In this document: one piece after another, positions 1 through 9,399 of the stretch
How the letters are laid out: each line of letters begins with the position of its first letter
How positions within the stretch are numbered: the stretch's first letter is position 1
DNA from: Mucilaginibacter sp.
Lineage (GTDB): Bacteria > Bacteroidota > Bacteroidia > Sphingobacteriales > Sphingobacteriaceae
Length of the DNA stretch: 64,000 bases
NCBI GenBank assembly: GCA_028288025.1
Contig: JAQBOM010000001.1
Coordinates: 148,139 to 212,138, forward strand
Direction: 5' to 3'
Position numbers and translations under genes: made by a program
Notes under the pieces: generated by a model
The model's input: only the letters and a program-made list of their open reading frames with translations
Databases searched by the model: none
What the model was told of the DNA's origin: nothing

Positions 1-2193
1 GCTTTTACCGAAGTAGGACTGATGGATGGCATCGCCGCTACCGACTGGAGCTGGAGCCCGTTGCTTGCCGATTTTGATGACGACGGCATCAAAGACCTTT
101 TTATAGCAAATGGCATAAAACGCAGGCCTACCGATATGGACTATATCAGTTTCATATCCAGCATTAGCGTGCAGGGCGCCCTGATGGGTGGGGGGATGGA
201 TAATATCGCCCTGGATAAAATGCCTGTTGGCGATGCACATAGCTATATTTTTAAGGGCACAAAAAGTGAAAAATTTATAGATGAAAGCGCTTTGTGGGGT
301 ATAAGGGATAGTATGTTATCAAACGGGGCCGCTTATGCCGACCTGAATAACAGCGGTCACCTGGATTTGGTTACCAATAATTTGAACCACGTGGCCTGCA
401 TCTATAAAAACCTGTCGAAAGACAAACATTCTCTCACACTAAAGTTTACCGGGCGGCAGGATAACCGTTTTGGAATAGGTGCAAAGGCATATGTTTTTTG
501 CGGTAAGCAAATGCAGTATGAACAACTCATGCTAACCCGGGGGTTTCAGTCATCTGTTGAACCAAAACTGCATTTTGGACTAAACGGACAAAGCAAAATT
601 GATAGTCTGCTGATCGTCTGGCCCAATCAAGCCTACCAGGTGATCAGGAATGTAAAAGGCGACGCGCAACTGGCGATCGACCAAAAGAACGCCGCAGGCC
701 AGTTTGTTTATAACCGGTTTTTTCCGACTGTGGCTCCCGCTTTGAAAAATATTACCGGTGAAATGAAATTAACCTGGAAACACCAGGAAGACGACTTTGT
801 AGATTTTAACCAGCAGCCGCTTATTCCGCACATGCTCTCGGCCGAAGGGCCAAGAATAGCCGTCGCGGATGTGAACCATGACGGGCTGGATGATTTTTAT
901 ATATGCGGGGGCAGGCACCAGCCTGGGGCGCTGTTCATTCAAACACCCGACGGGCATTTCAAGGCTACAGTGCAGCCGGACTTTATAAAAGATGCTGACA
1001 GCGAAGGTGTTGATGCGGTTTTTCTTGATGTAAATCAAGATGGCAACCCCGACCTGTATGTTGTAAGCGGTGGCAATGAGCTGCCCGATGGCTCGGACGC
1101 GCTTGCCGACCATTTGTATATTAATGATGGCAAGGGCCATTTTACAAGGTCGAACGATATTCCGGCAATTAAACGCAATAAATCTGCTGCCGCGGTTGCT
1201 GATATTAACCATGACGGTTACCCGGATATTTTTGTCGGCGGTGCGCCGGATGCCTTTGCATTTGGCAACATACCGGAATCATATCTGCTGATGAATGATG
1301 GTCATGGACATTATCACCAGGCCACAATCCCGGATGAATTGAAATATGCAGGGATGCTCCGCTCTGCCGCATTTGCCGATCTGGATAACGATGGCTGGCC
1401 CGACCTGGTTGTGGCTGGCGAATGGATGCCGGTAAAGATATTCATGAATAAGAAAGGAAAATTTGCCCCGCTTCATAATGCCGGAATGGATAAACTATCC
1501 GGCTGGTGGCAACGGATCATGCTTGCAGATGTGGACGGCGACGGAAAGATGGATATTGTAGCGGGCAATTACGGCCTGAATTCAAAATTGAGGCCAGCTG
1601 CTGATAATCCGGTAAAATTATTTTTATCGGATATTGATAAAAACGGAACCGTGGATCCGATAATGACTTATAGTATCAACCATAAGGACTATACCTTTTT
1701 AGGAAAGGGTGACATTGAAAAACAAGTACCGCTGATAAAGAAAAAGTTTTTATACTATCACGATTTTGCCGGTAAAACGGTTAACCAAATATTTGGCGAT
1801 TCGTTAAGCAGCAAACCTTTGCTTGCCAATTCATTTTCTTCAGGTGTTTTTTATAATAACGGCGGCGGCAATTTTGAATTTAAGGCGTTGCCGGCATCCG
1901 CGCAGGTTTCGCCGCTTTTCGGTTTTGCTGCCTTTTCGGGAAAAAATAAGGGACTATTGGCCGGGGGGAATTTTTCGGGCGTGTTGCCTTATGAAGGCCG
2001 GTACGATGCGGATTTCGGCGATGTGCTGATTTTGGATAAAGGAAGAAATTTTAAGGCGCTGTCGCCTGTTTCTGCCGGATTTTTACTGCGGGGAGAAGTG
2101 CGGGATATTAAAGCGATAAAAACGGCGAAGGGAATTATTTATGCCGTCGCGTTTAACAATAAGCAAATTGAATTTTATAAATCAACAAACTGA
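1..2193 (+). CDS. FG-GAP/VCBS repeat protein with ASPIC/UnbV domain (5' truncated)
   Basis: The reading frame is open from base 1, so this is the C-terminal part of a larger protein; the ORF-track Met at 22 is internal. Calcium-binding FG-GAP/VCBS repeats are visible as recurring D-x-D/N-x-D-G motifs (ADFDDDGIKDLF, VADVNHDGLDDFY, DVNQDGNPDLYV, ADINHDGYPDIF, ADLDNDGWPDLV, ADVDGDGKMDI). An ASPIC/UnbV-like segment (RFGIGAKAYV ... HFGLNGQSKIDSLLIVWPN) lies between two repeat sets. This is the layout of the ~1100-residue CRTAC1-like proteins of Bacteroidota, usually exported and often found near SusC/SusD systems. The stop is followed 2 bases later by the GH65-like gene, so the two are probably cotranscribed. 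Exact function unknown; likely extracellular beta-propeller. Confidence 0.9.
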   Translation, partial: AFTEVGLMDGIAATDWSWSPLLADFDDDGIKDLFIANGIKRRPTDMDYISFISSISVQGALMGGGMDNIALDKMPVGDAHSYIFKGTKSEKFIDESALWGIRDSMLSNGAAYADLNNSGHLDLVTNNLNHVACIYKNLSKDKHSLTLKFTGRQDNRFGIGAKAYVFCGKQMQYEQLMLTRGFQSSVEPKLHFGLNGQSKIDSLLIVWPNQAYQVIRNVKGDAQLAIDQKNAAGQFVYNRFFPTVAPALKNITGEMKLTWKHQEDDFVDFNQQPLIPHMLSAEGPRIAVADVNHDGLDDFYICGGRHQPGALFIQTPDGHFKATVQPDFIKDADSEGVDAVFLDVNQDGNPDLYVVSGGNELPDGSDALADHLYINDGKGHFTRSNDIPAIKRNKSAAAVADINHDGYPDIFVGGAPDAFAFGNIPESYLLMNDGHGHYHQATIPDELKYAGMLRSAAFADLDNDGWPDLVVAGEWMPVKIFMNKKGKFAPLHNAGMDKLSGWWQRIMLADVDGDGKMDIVAGNYGLNSKLRPAADNPVKLFLSDIDKNGTVDPIMTYSINHKDYTFLGKGDIEKQVPLIKKKFLYYHDFAGKTVNQIFGDSLSSKPLLANSFSSGVFYNNGGGNFEFKALPASAQVSPLFGFAAFSGKNKGLLAGGNFSGVLPYEGRYDADFGDVLILDKGRNFKALSPVSAGFLLRGEVRDIKAIKTAKGIIYAVAFNNKQIEFYKSTN

Positions 2194-2195
2194 GT

Positions 2196-4229
2196 ATGAA
2201 TAAGCTATATACATTGTTGTCGGGATTGGTATTGCTTTGCTCAACCCGGGCCGGGGCGCAGGATCAATGGGTAATAAAGGCTGATAAAATTGATCCGGCC
2301 AATTATTATGGCGTCACAGTGGCCAACGGGATGATCGGTATTGTATCATCGCCCGAGCCGTTTAAAGTAAAAAACGTGGTGCTGGCCGGCGCTTATGATC
2401 TGTATGGCCGGGGGCGGGTAAGCAATTTCCTAAATAGCTTCAACCTGCTCAATATGTACCTGGAGATAAACGGCAGGCGGATCGATGCCAAAAACATCAC
2501 CAATTTCAGGCAGGAATTGGATATGCAGCACGCTGCCCTTACAACCACTTTTGATTATGGTACCGAAGCGTCGGTAAAATATACCTACTATTCTTTGCGG
2601 CAACTGCCTTTTACTGTGTTAATGGACATTTCCATAACCGCTAAAAAAGCTATAAATATTACGGCGGCCAGTGTTATGGAAGCACCAGACGCCTTAAAGG
2701 AAGTTCAGAATTATTATAATGAGATTGACAGGCCGCACGTAACCATCAGCTTGTTAACATCAACGGCAAAAAGCCCTACCGGCAAGCTGCAGCTATGCGC
2801 GTCGAACACATTTTTGTTTAATGAGCCGCATACGCAGGAGCCGCGTGTGATACACGAAATGTGGGACAATAATATGCACCTGATGAAATTCAGCAAGGCT
2901 ATTGGTGCCGGGCAAACATATCGGTATGCGGTTGCCGGCTCATCCATAACATCGGCGCATGATGCTGATCCGCTTAACCAGGCCGAGCGTTTAACCATGT
3001 TTGCCAAACTGGAGGGGCGCGACCGCCTGATCAAATACCACGAACAGGCCTGGGACGAGCTCTGGAAAAGCGATATAAAAATCGAAGGCGACCCGCAGGC
3101 ACAGCAGGATGTGCACAGTATGTTATATCATTTATATTCCTTCTCTCGTGCCGGAACAGCATACTCGCCCTCGCCGATGGGGCTATCCGGGCTCGGGTAT
3201 AACGGCCACGTTTTTTGGGATGCAGATCTGTGGATGTTTCCCGGCGTATTGGTACTGCACCCCGAAATTGCCAGATCAATGGTTGAATACCGCTTTCAGC
3301 GGTTGGGCATGGCAAAGCAAAATGCTTTTTCACACGGGTATAAAGGGGCCATGTTCCCTTGGGAAAGTGCCGACAGCGGGGTAGAGGAAACACCGGTATG
3401 GGCATTAAGCGGCCCGTTTGAGCATCATATCACCGCCTGCGTGGCACTTGCCGCGTGGGATTATTATTGCGTAACACAGGATAAACAATGGCTGCTCGAA
3501 AAAGGCTGGCCGATACTTTCTGCAACAGCCGATTTTTGGGCCAGCCGGGTTGAACGTAATGGCCCGGGCCATTATGATATCAAAGATGTGGTTGCTGCTG
3601 ATGAATGGGCCGAAAATGTTGATAACGATGCCTTTACTAATGCAGCGGCCAAAGCCAATTTGCAGTTTGCTGCTGCCGCCGCTGATATCTTAGGATTTAA
3701 AGCTGATCCCGACTGGCAGGTTGTTGCACAGAATATTCCCATATTAAAACTGCCCGACGGCACGACCAGGGAGTTTGCATCCTATAACGGCGAAGGCATA
3801 AAACAGGCTGATGTGAATTTGCTTGCTTATCCGCTAAAGACAATAACCGATCCGTCTCAAATAAAAAAGGACCTTGAATATTATGAAAAGCGTGTGCCGA
3901 ATGAAGGTACGCCTGCTATGACGCAAGCGATATTTACGCTATTGTATTCGCGGTTAGGGAATGGCGAAAAGGCCTATCATTTTTTTAAAGATGCCTACGA
4001 GCCAAATTTAAACCCGCCATTCAGGGTAATAGCAGAAACAAAGGGCGGTACAAATCCGTATTTCGCTACCGGCGCCGGCGGGATTGTTCAAAGCCTGCTG
4101 ATGGGCTTTGGCGGATTGGATATCACGCCAAACGGCATCATCCAGGTCAGCAGTAAATTGCCGGCCCATTGGAAATCACTAACCATAACCGGGGTTGGCC
4201 CCGATAAAAAAACTTATATTGTTAAATAA
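2196..4229 (+). CDS. Secreted glycoside hydrolase family 65-like enzyme
   Basis: 677 residues with a signal peptide ending around TRAGA|QDQW. The middle and C-terminal parts carry an (alpha/alpha)6-barrel signature of GH65: a GHVFWDADLWMFP segment (compare WDTE.F..P in maltose/kojibiose phosphorylases), FPWESADSG, and VAADEWAENVDNDAFTN around residue 470, where the Glu matches the general acid of the family's DEYHENVDN motif. The N-terminal ~270 residues look like the beta-sandwich domain. GH65 members are alpha-glucoside phosphorylases or hydrolases; hydrolytic relatives include alpha,alpha-trehalase and glucosylgalactosylhydroxylysine glucosidase. A secreted form would more plausibly be a hydrolase because free phosphate is scarce outside the cytoplasm; that is inference. 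Neighbours: FG-GAP protein upstream, haloperoxidase-like lipoprotein downstream. Confidence 0.85.
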   Translation: MNKLYTLLSGLVLLCSTRAGAQDQWVIKADKIDPANYYGVTVANGMIGIVSSPEPFKVKNVVLAGAYDLYGRGRVSNFLNSFNLLNMYLEINGRRIDAKNITNFRQELDMQHAALTTTFDYGTEASVKYTYYSLRQLPFTVLMDISITAKKAINITAASVMEAPDALKEVQNYYNEIDRPHVTISLLTSTAKSPTGKLQLCASNTFLFNEPHTQEPRVIHEMWDNNMHLMKFSKAIGAGQTYRYAVAGSSITSAHDADPLNQAERLTMFAKLEGRDRLIKYHEQAWDELWKSDIKIEGDPQAQQDVHSMLYHLYSFSRAGTAYSPSPMGLSGLGYNGHVFWDADLWMFPGVLVLHPEIARSMVEYRFQRLGMAKQNAFSHGYKGAMFPWESADSGVEETPVWALSGPFEHHITACVALAAWDYYCVTQDKQWLLEKGWPILSATADFWASRVERNGPGHYDIKDVVAADEWAENVDNDAFTNAAAKANLQFAAAAADILGFKADPDWQVVAQNIPILKLPDGTTREFASYNGEGIKQADVNLLAYPLKTITDPSQIKKDLEYYEKRVPNEGTPAMTQAIFTLLYSRLGNGEKAYHFFKDAYEPNLNPPFRVIAETKGGTNPYFATGAGGIVQSLLMGFGGLDITPNGIIQVSSKLPAHWKSLTITGVGPDKKTYIVK

Positions 4230-4245
4230 AACCGATTATAAACTT

Positions 4246-5568
4246 ATGAAGCCGCTTTTTTTCGTATTAACTTTAGCCTGCATGATTTTCAATTCGTGCA
4301 AAAAAGCCGATTACAAAAATATTTTGCATGATCCCGGCTTATACAGCCGTACCGTTCACGAACTGAATGGTGTGGTAATGGGCAATAACTTTACACCGGT
4401 TGTGGCATCGCGTAACTATGCTTATGCCACTATTGCGGGATACGAGGCGATTGCCGGGGGTTACCCCAAACAATATCGTTCACTTGCCGGGCAGCTTACC
4501 GGCCTCAAGGAGGTAGCTAAACCTTCGCCCAATGAAAAGATCGATTATGAATATGCCGCGTTACTGGCATTTTGCCGGGTGGGCGAAACGGTAACTTTTC
4601 CGGAAGGAAGTTTAAAGCTTTACACCGATAGCCTGCATCAGCTGGCCGTTATACACGGCATGCCCGGCGAAATGATAAGGGCCTCCGAAAGTTATGCAAA
4701 AGCGGTTGCCGGATCAATTATAGCCTGGAGTAAAAAAGACAATTATCTTAAAACCAGGAGCGGTTCTAAATTTGCCATAAACGACTCTGCCGGGCGATGG
4801 GTACCAACACCGCCTGCTTATACCGAGGCCGTTGAACCGCACTGGAGCGAAATACGACCGATGGTGATTAATACAAAAGATTTTCGCGTGCCGCCACCGC
4901 CTGCATTTGATATAAAAAACAAGGACAGTAAGTATTATAAAGAAGTAATTTATATAAAGAATAAGGTAGATAGTTTAAATGCGGAGCAAACCCATATTGC
5001 CGATTTTTGGGACGACAACCCGGGAAAGCTCAATGTATCCGGCCATGTTATGTTTATTACCAAAAAGTTTTCGCCGCCCGGGCATTGGATGAGCATAGTG
5101 GGCATTGGCGCCGAAAAAACAAAGGCTGATTTTAACACCACGGTGTACGCCTTCGCTAAAACAGCTATAGCGTTATATGATGCCTTTATTCAATGCTGGC
5201 AAATTAAGTACTATTACAAAACTGTGCGCCCGGAAACGGTGATTGACAAATATTTCGATGCCAATTGGCGGCCGCACCTGCAAACACCACCCTTCCCCGA
5301 ATATACCTGCGGGCATTGTACCATATCGGCCGCGGCGGCTGAAGCGCTTACCAGCGTATTCGGCGACAACGTTGCATATACCGACACTTCGGAAGTGGAA
5401 TTTGGTATAAAGAGCCGTTCTTATAAGTCGTTCAGGGCGGCAGCTGATGAAAATGTTTGGGCCAGGTTTTATGGCGGAATACATTTTTATAACTCCTGTA
5501 TCGTATCACACGGGATCGGTAAGGAAGTAGGTGGATCTGTCGTGGCGAAATTGCAAATGAAAAGGTAA
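4246..5568 (+). CDS. Vanadium-dependent haloperoxidase/PAP2-family lipoprotein
   Basis: The ORF track starts at 4195, inside the previous gene. The ATG at 4246 gives a proper lipoprotein signal (ACMIFNSC|KK, Cys18), so I choose it (440 residues). The C-terminal half has the vanadate/phosphate-binding triad arrangement of vanadium haloperoxidases and PAP2 phosphatases: K-x6-RP as KTVRPETVI, a PSGH-like element PEYTCGHCT, and R-x6-H as ARFYGGIHF. The Cys in place of the Ser of PSGH is a variation. Bacteroidota genomes carry many such lipoproteins of unknown substrate. It starts 17 bases after the GH65-like stop, so it is likely in the same operon. Haloperoxidase versus acid phosphatase activity cannot be decided from sequence. 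Confidence 0.85.
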   Translation: MKPLFFVLTLACMIFNSCKKADYKNILHDPGLYSRTVHELNGVVMGNNFTPVVASRNYAYATIAGYEAIAGGYPKQYRSLAGQLTGLKEVAKPSPNEKIDYEYAALLAFCRVGETVTFPEGSLKLYTDSLHQLAVIHGMPGEMIRASESYAKAVAGSIIAWSKKDNYLKTRSGSKFAINDSAGRWVPTPPAYTEAVEPHWSEIRPMVINTKDFRVPPPPAFDIKNKDSKYYKEVIYIKNKVDSLNAEQTHIADFWDDNPGKLNVSGHVMFITKKFSPPGHWMSIVGIGAEKTKADFNTTVYAFAKTAIALYDAFIQCWQIKYYYKTVRPETVIDKYFDANWRPHLQTPPFPEYTCGHCTISAAAAEALTSVFGDNVAYTDTSEVEFGIKSRSYKSFRAAADENVWARFYGGIHFYNSCIVSHGIGKEVGGSVVAKLQMKR

Positions 5569-5775
5569 ATAATAGTTATAATTTTTATCAACTAATTTTT
5601 TATAAACGTCTGATTAACAACGGTATAGTTTGTAAAATGATATTTTTATTTTAAATTTTTATTATATAAAAATCATGGGTGTTAAAACGGAGATTAACCT
5701 TATTATCCTATCAGTATATTTATATCTAATTCGGGTGGTAATCATTCGATTGAGTAATACAATTGGTTTAGTTGT

Positions 5776-5804
5776 AAAGTAGCCGGCTTCCGGCTACTTT
5801 TTTT
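5776..5804 (+). terminator. Rho-independent terminator
   Basis: A perfect 11-bp stem (AAAGTAGCCGG / CCGGCTACTTT) with a 3-nt loop runs straight into a T7 tract. It lies ~210 bases after the haloperoxidase stop and just before the GH130 gene, closing the first operon. The ~200 bases before it are AT-rich with nothing recognisable. Confidence 0.9.
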
Positions 5805-5826
5805 GTTTAAATTCATTCGTGTCCAT

Positions 5827-6996
5827 ATGCGCCATTCTTTTTTATTTTCGATACTAATTTTATTGACGGCAGCCGGTTGCAATACCAAACCAACAGCTTT
5901 CACTAAGCCGCTTGCTGATTCATCTGCAGACTGGGCGCTGCTGCCGTTTGTAAAAATCGATAGCGTTAACCCGATTTTGGGCCCTGGCCAGGGAAGTTTT
6001 ATCGATCCTATATTAAAGGAGAAGGTTTTGTGGGAAGAAAAGGACGTATTTAACCCCGCCATCGTAAACCGCAATGGTAAAATATACATGCTTTATCGTG
6101 CCCAGGATAAAACCGGCAAACCTTCGGGCACGTCGCGCATTGGGTTAGCGGTCAGTTCCGACGCGATGCATTTTACCCGCATGCCGCGGCCGGTGTTTTA
6201 CCCGGCAAATGATACGTATAAAAAGCTGGAATGGACTGGCGGCTGCGAAGACCCGCGTATTGTTGAAGACAGTGCCGGAACATATTATATGACCTATACG
6301 GCATACGATGGCGTTACTGCCCGCCTGCTTGTAGCCACGTCCACAGACTTGCAGCATTGGAAAAAACACGGTAGCGTATTTGCAAAAGCTTACGGTGGTA
6401 AATACGCCGTCAAATGGAGTAAATCCGGTTCTATCGTTTCGACTTACAACAAGGATGGTAAAGTTGTCGCCGCAAAAATTAACGGCAAATATTGGATGTA
6501 CTGGGGCGATACACAAATATGGTGTGCCCAATCGGATGATCTGATCAATTGGACGCCTGTCGAGATGAATACAGGCGAGCATCCACCGGTTAAGCTGCGT
6601 TCACAGGCATTAAACATGCCGCTGTTAAAAATTGCCTTGCCCACCCGTGCCGGGAAATTTGACAGTGACCTTGTTGAATCGGGACCGCCGGCCATGTTAA
6701 CCGATGAGGGAATTTTGCTCATCTATAACAGCCGTAACGACCATTCCTTCGGGGACAAGAATCTGGCTGACGGAACCTATGCTGCAGCGGAGGTTCTGTT
6801 TGATAAAACGAACCCTTTGAGAATACTGAAACGTATGGACACCTGGTTCATTAAGCCCGAAAAATCTTACGAGATATCCGGCCAGGTTAACCAGGTATGT
6901 TTTGTGGAAGGGCTTACCGCATTTAAAGGCAAATGGTTTTTGTATTACGGCACGGCCGATTCAAAAATTGCAGTCGCCGAAAAGTCTGTAAAATAA
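5827..6996 (+). CDS. Glycoside hydrolase family 130-like lipoprotein
   Basis: The ORF track begins at a TTG (5803) inside the terminator tail. The ATG at 5827 gives a lipoprotein signal (LILLTAAGC|NTK, lipobox AAGC) and is preferred; 389 residues. The five-bladed propeller fold of GH130 is indicated by repeated YxLYYRA/TYTAYDG-type blades and the hallmark GGCEDPRIV motif. GH130 enzymes are beta-mannoside phosphorylases or beta-1,2-mannosidases. Being a lipoprotein outside the cytoplasm suggests the hydrolytic branch, but the phosphate-ligand residues cannot be settled by eye. It is a single-gene transcription unit between two terminator-like structures, next to the GH65/haloperoxidase block. 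Confidence 0.88.
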   Translation: MRHSFLFSILILLTAAGCNTKPTAFTKPLADSSADWALLPFVKIDSVNPILGPGQGSFIDPILKEKVLWEEKDVFNPAIVNRNGKIYMLYRAQDKTGKPSGTSRIGLAVSSDAMHFTRMPRPVFYPANDTYKKLEWTGGCEDPRIVEDSAGTYYMTYTAYDGVTARLLVATSTDLQHWKKHGSVFAKAYGGKYAVKWSKSGSIVSTYNKDGKVVAAKINGKYWMYWGDTQIWCAQSDDLINWTPVEMNTGEHPPVKLRSQALNMPLLKIALPTRAGKFDSDLVESGPPAMLTDEGILLIYNSRNDHSFGDKNLADGTYAAAEVLFDKTNPLRILKRMDTWFIKPEKSYEISGQVNQVCFVEGLTAFKGKWFLYYGTADSKIAVAEKSVK

Positions 6997-7042
6997 CGTT
7001 GTGGAGTAGCCGTTACGCCATATTCGTCAAGAGCGGACGGAT

Positions 7043-7068
7043 GGTTTGAATCCTGCTCCAGCTACCGA
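7043..7068 (+). other. tRNA 3'-end-like scrap
   Basis: GGTTTGAATCCTGCTCCAGC followed by TACC resembles a T-loop plus 3' acceptor strand of a tRNA, but only about three of five T-stem pairs form and no matching 5' acceptor, D arm or anticodon arm is visible in the preceding 70 bases. It may be a remnant left by integration at a tRNA 3' end. It lies left of the peptide-export cassette. Confidence 0.25.
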
Positions 7069-7074
7069 ACGAAT

Positions 7075-7116
7075 AAAGAGGCATAATTCAGTCCCAAAAC
7101 TGGAATGCCTCTTTTC
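7075..7116 (+). terminator. Hairpin, probable terminator after GH130
   Basis: A perfect 10-bp stem AAAGAGGCAT / ATGCCTCTTT encloses a 20-nt loop that itself can form CAGT/ACTG. A short T tract (CTTTT) ends it. It most likely ends transcription of the GH130 gene. Confidence 0.7.
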
Positions 7117-7656
7117 TCGTTTAAGATAACCTGCGTTAACTTCTAAAAATAAGGGATTACTAGCTTCTTCCCTTTACTTGCTATGCGTTTAGGGTATTTA
7201 AACTCTCAATTAATATCAACTCCACTTATTAACATTTGTTTAAAGGTTGGTTATAAGGAAATTAAAAAATTAATTATACATTAGTTTTTATAAACCTATA
7301 TTGAAAACCTAAAAAGGGGGTGTTTAATTAAAAATATACTTTACTGCTTGCTACCGACCTTGCTGTATACGTTTCATACATCGACGCGCGCGGAATACCT
7401 GATTGCAAATGGATCCGGTGGCTAAAAAGGACACCGCGCCCCGCGAGAATCATTATTCGGCAATATTGGCTCCCTAAACTTTGTCGCAACGACAAACCAG
7501 TCCGATTGTCAGATAGCTGCTAACCTTGGGTCAAGGTTGTTAATTTGTTAGTTACGATTTAGGCTTTCGGTATGCCGCTTAACGTCAAAGGCAGTGCAGG
7601 TTTTAAGTGTAAATCGATAGCTTATGCTTTGAAATTTATTAATACTATACCTTATC
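7117..7656. other. 540-bp gene-free region before the peptide cassette
   Basis: No convincing gene. The left part (7140-7320) is very AT-rich. From about 7330 one forward frame reads like a signal peptide (KNILYCLLPTLLYTFHTS) but lacks an ATG and stops after ~30 codons, so it may be a decayed secreted-protein gene. The final ~100 bases would hold the promoter of the VKOR gene; I see no clean TTTG-N19-TAnnTTTG. Confidence 0.4.
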
Positions 7657-9246
7657 ATGACTGAAAAAGATAACGCTACGCGGGTATTGATCCGCTTTAT
7701 AGCCGAACTGGCTGTCCCCGTTACCCGCCAGAGTATTAGTGACGAGCTACAAAAGCATCCTGATTATTACAGTCTGCTCGCTTTTAGCGATGTGCTCAAC
7801 AATTACCAGGTGTCTACCTCGGCTTATAGGCTCACGTTTGACCAATTACCCAAAGTTCCGCTGCCATTTATAACATACCTAAGCAATAAAAATTACGCAG
7901 TAGTTACCCGGCTGGATGAGAAACAGGTAACCCTGTCCAATGATCGTTGGAACAACAAGATACTACCCTTAGCTGAATTTAAAAACCAATATGGCGGTGC
8001 GGTATTGGTAGCAGAAAAGCAGGCAAACGCTGGCGAAGCTGATTATGCCATCAAACATCGTAAAGAACTGATAAATCGTTGGCTAATGCGCCTTGCATTT
8101 GCCGGCCTGGCTGTTATACTTATTGCGTTTTTTCTTGCAAATACATCCTATTTAAACACTATTAACCTGCAAATAGGTTTGTTAACCTTATTCAAAACAA
8201 CAGGGCTTGCAACATCTGTATTGCTGTTGGTGCAAAGTATTGACGCCAATAACCCCTTGATACAAAAACTATGTGGGGGTGATAATAATGGAGATTGTAA
8301 TGCAATCCTATCTTCAAAAGCCGCCAAAATAGGGGGCATTAGCTGGTCCGAGATCGGCTTTTTTTATTTCGCCGGTACTTGGCTGGTTTTATTGCTAAAC
8401 AGTGATCACCCGGCATTAATGCAGGCATTGGCGGTGCTTAATCTCATAACCCTGCCATATACCATTTATTCTATTCATTACCAGTGGCGCATAGCCAAAC
8501 AATGGTGTACGCTCTGCTGCACGGTGCAAGCAATACTCTGGCTGGAGTTTTTTGCTTTCTTGCGTTATTTGTTAACCAGGACGCAGATGCCCCATTTAAC
8601 CGAATGGGGTAGCTTAATAATGGGTATGATGCTACCTGTTTTTTTATGGATAATAAGCAAGCCCTATTTTTTGCAGCTTACTAAGGTTTCGCCGCTTATC
8701 GAACAGTTGCGTAAGTTTAAATACAATAAGGAACTATTTGATGCCGCATTAAAAGTACAACCGAAATACGCTGTACCTGCTCATGAGTGGAGCATTGTGT
8801 TAGGCAATTTAGAAGCAAGCAATGTTATTACGATGGTGAGCAACCCTTATTGCCAGCCTTGTGCTAAAGTCCATTCGCAATTAGACGAAGCATTAGACAA
8901 GATGGATGATATGCAGGTCCGTGTGGTTTTCGTCGGTAAGAATAACAGCGATGAAAACGATGAAAACGGCTTGGTACACCGCCACCTGATGGCGTTGAAT
9001 GAATTACCCGACAAAACTATTGTTAAAAATGCCCTGCACGATTGGTATGAGCAAAAACAAAAAAGTTATGAAGTTTGGGCAAAAAAATACCCCATAGTCT
9101 TTAACCCGTCCACATATTATAAGCTGGACAAACAGAAAGCTTGGGTTGAACTGGCCGAAATAACGGCAACCCCCACGTTGCTGATTAACGGTCACCGTTT
9201 ACCACAAAATTACCAGTTGCACGAATTAAAATATATGTTGGATTAA
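7657..9246 (+). CDS. VKOR-family oxidoreductase fused to a thioredoxin-like domain, with degenerate C39-like N-terminus
   Basis: 529 residues. Residues ~1-125 resemble a C39 peptidase fold (LPFITYLSNKNYAVV ... FKNQYGGAVLVAE) but the catalytic Cys, His and Asp positions are replaced, so it can bind but not cut. Residues ~145-340 have several membrane helices with the vitamin K epoxide reductase signature: a loop-cysteine pair in LCGGDNNGDC, then a Ser/Trp-containing helix start, and the active-site QWCTLCC near 281-287. Residues ~385-529 form a DsbA/DsbG-like thioredoxin domain with NPYCQPC and a cis-Pro-type TATPTLLING. Such fusions oxidise periplasmic thiols and pass electrons to quinone. 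Placement 150 bases before a ten-cysteine precursor and a C39 exporter argues that its substrate is that peptide. Confidence 0.9.
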   Translation: MTEKDNATRVLIRFIAELAVPVTRQSISDELQKHPDYYSLLAFSDVLNNYQVSTSAYRLTFDQLPKVPLPFITYLSNKNYAVVTRLDEKQVTLSNDRWNNKILPLAEFKNQYGGAVLVAEKQANAGEADYAIKHRKELINRWLMRLAFAGLAVILIAFFLANTSYLNTINLQIGLLTLFKTTGLATSVLLLVQSIDANNPLIQKLCGGDNNGDCNAILSSKAAKIGGISWSEIGFFYFAGTWLVLLLNSDHPALMQALAVLNLITLPYTIYSIHYQWRIAKQWCTLCCTVQAILWLEFFAFLRYLLTRTQMPHLTEWGSLIMGMMLPVFLWIISKPYFLQLTKVSPLIEQLRKFKYNKELFDAALKVQPKYAVPAHEWSIVLGNLEASNVITMVSNPYCQPCAKVHSQLDEALDKMDDMQVRVVFVGKNNSDENDENGLVHRHLMALNELPDKTIVKNALHDWYEQKQKSYEVWAKKYPIVFNPSTYYKLDKQKAWVELAEITATPTLLINGHRLPQNYQLHELKYMLD

Positions 9247-9252
9247 TGCCTT

Positions 9253-9280
9253 AACAGCAAAGTTTTACCTCTTTGCTGTT
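9253..9280 (+). other. Intercistronic hairpin
   Basis: A perfect 10-bp stem AACAGCAAAG / CTTTGCTGTT with an 8-nt loop directly follows the VKOR stop codon. There is no T tract after it, so it may act as an mRNA-processing or attenuating structure rather than a strong terminator, setting different levels for the enzyme and the peptide. Confidence 0.55.
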
Positions 9281-9399
9281 GGTGGTGAGACGAAAGAAAC
9301 TTTGGCCAAAAGTAAAAGGAGTATGCACTTTGGTAATACATGCCGCCAAAATTGCCGGGGCGTAGTTACGGTAACATATTTAAATTTACACTTATTTTT

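Noticed and set aside
3031-3405. 124-residue minus-strand ORF
   Set aside because: Shadow inside the GH65-like gene; Arg/Pro/His-rich composition and no recognisable family.
4195-4245. Upstream start of the haloperoxidase-like gene
   Set aside because: Overlaps the GH65-like gene and would bury the lipoprotein signal that begins at 4246.
7005-7070. Possible complete tRNA gene ending GGTTTGAATCC...
   Set aside because: No paired 5' acceptor strand, D arm or anticodon arm, and the T stem is mostly mismatched; kept only as a scrap.
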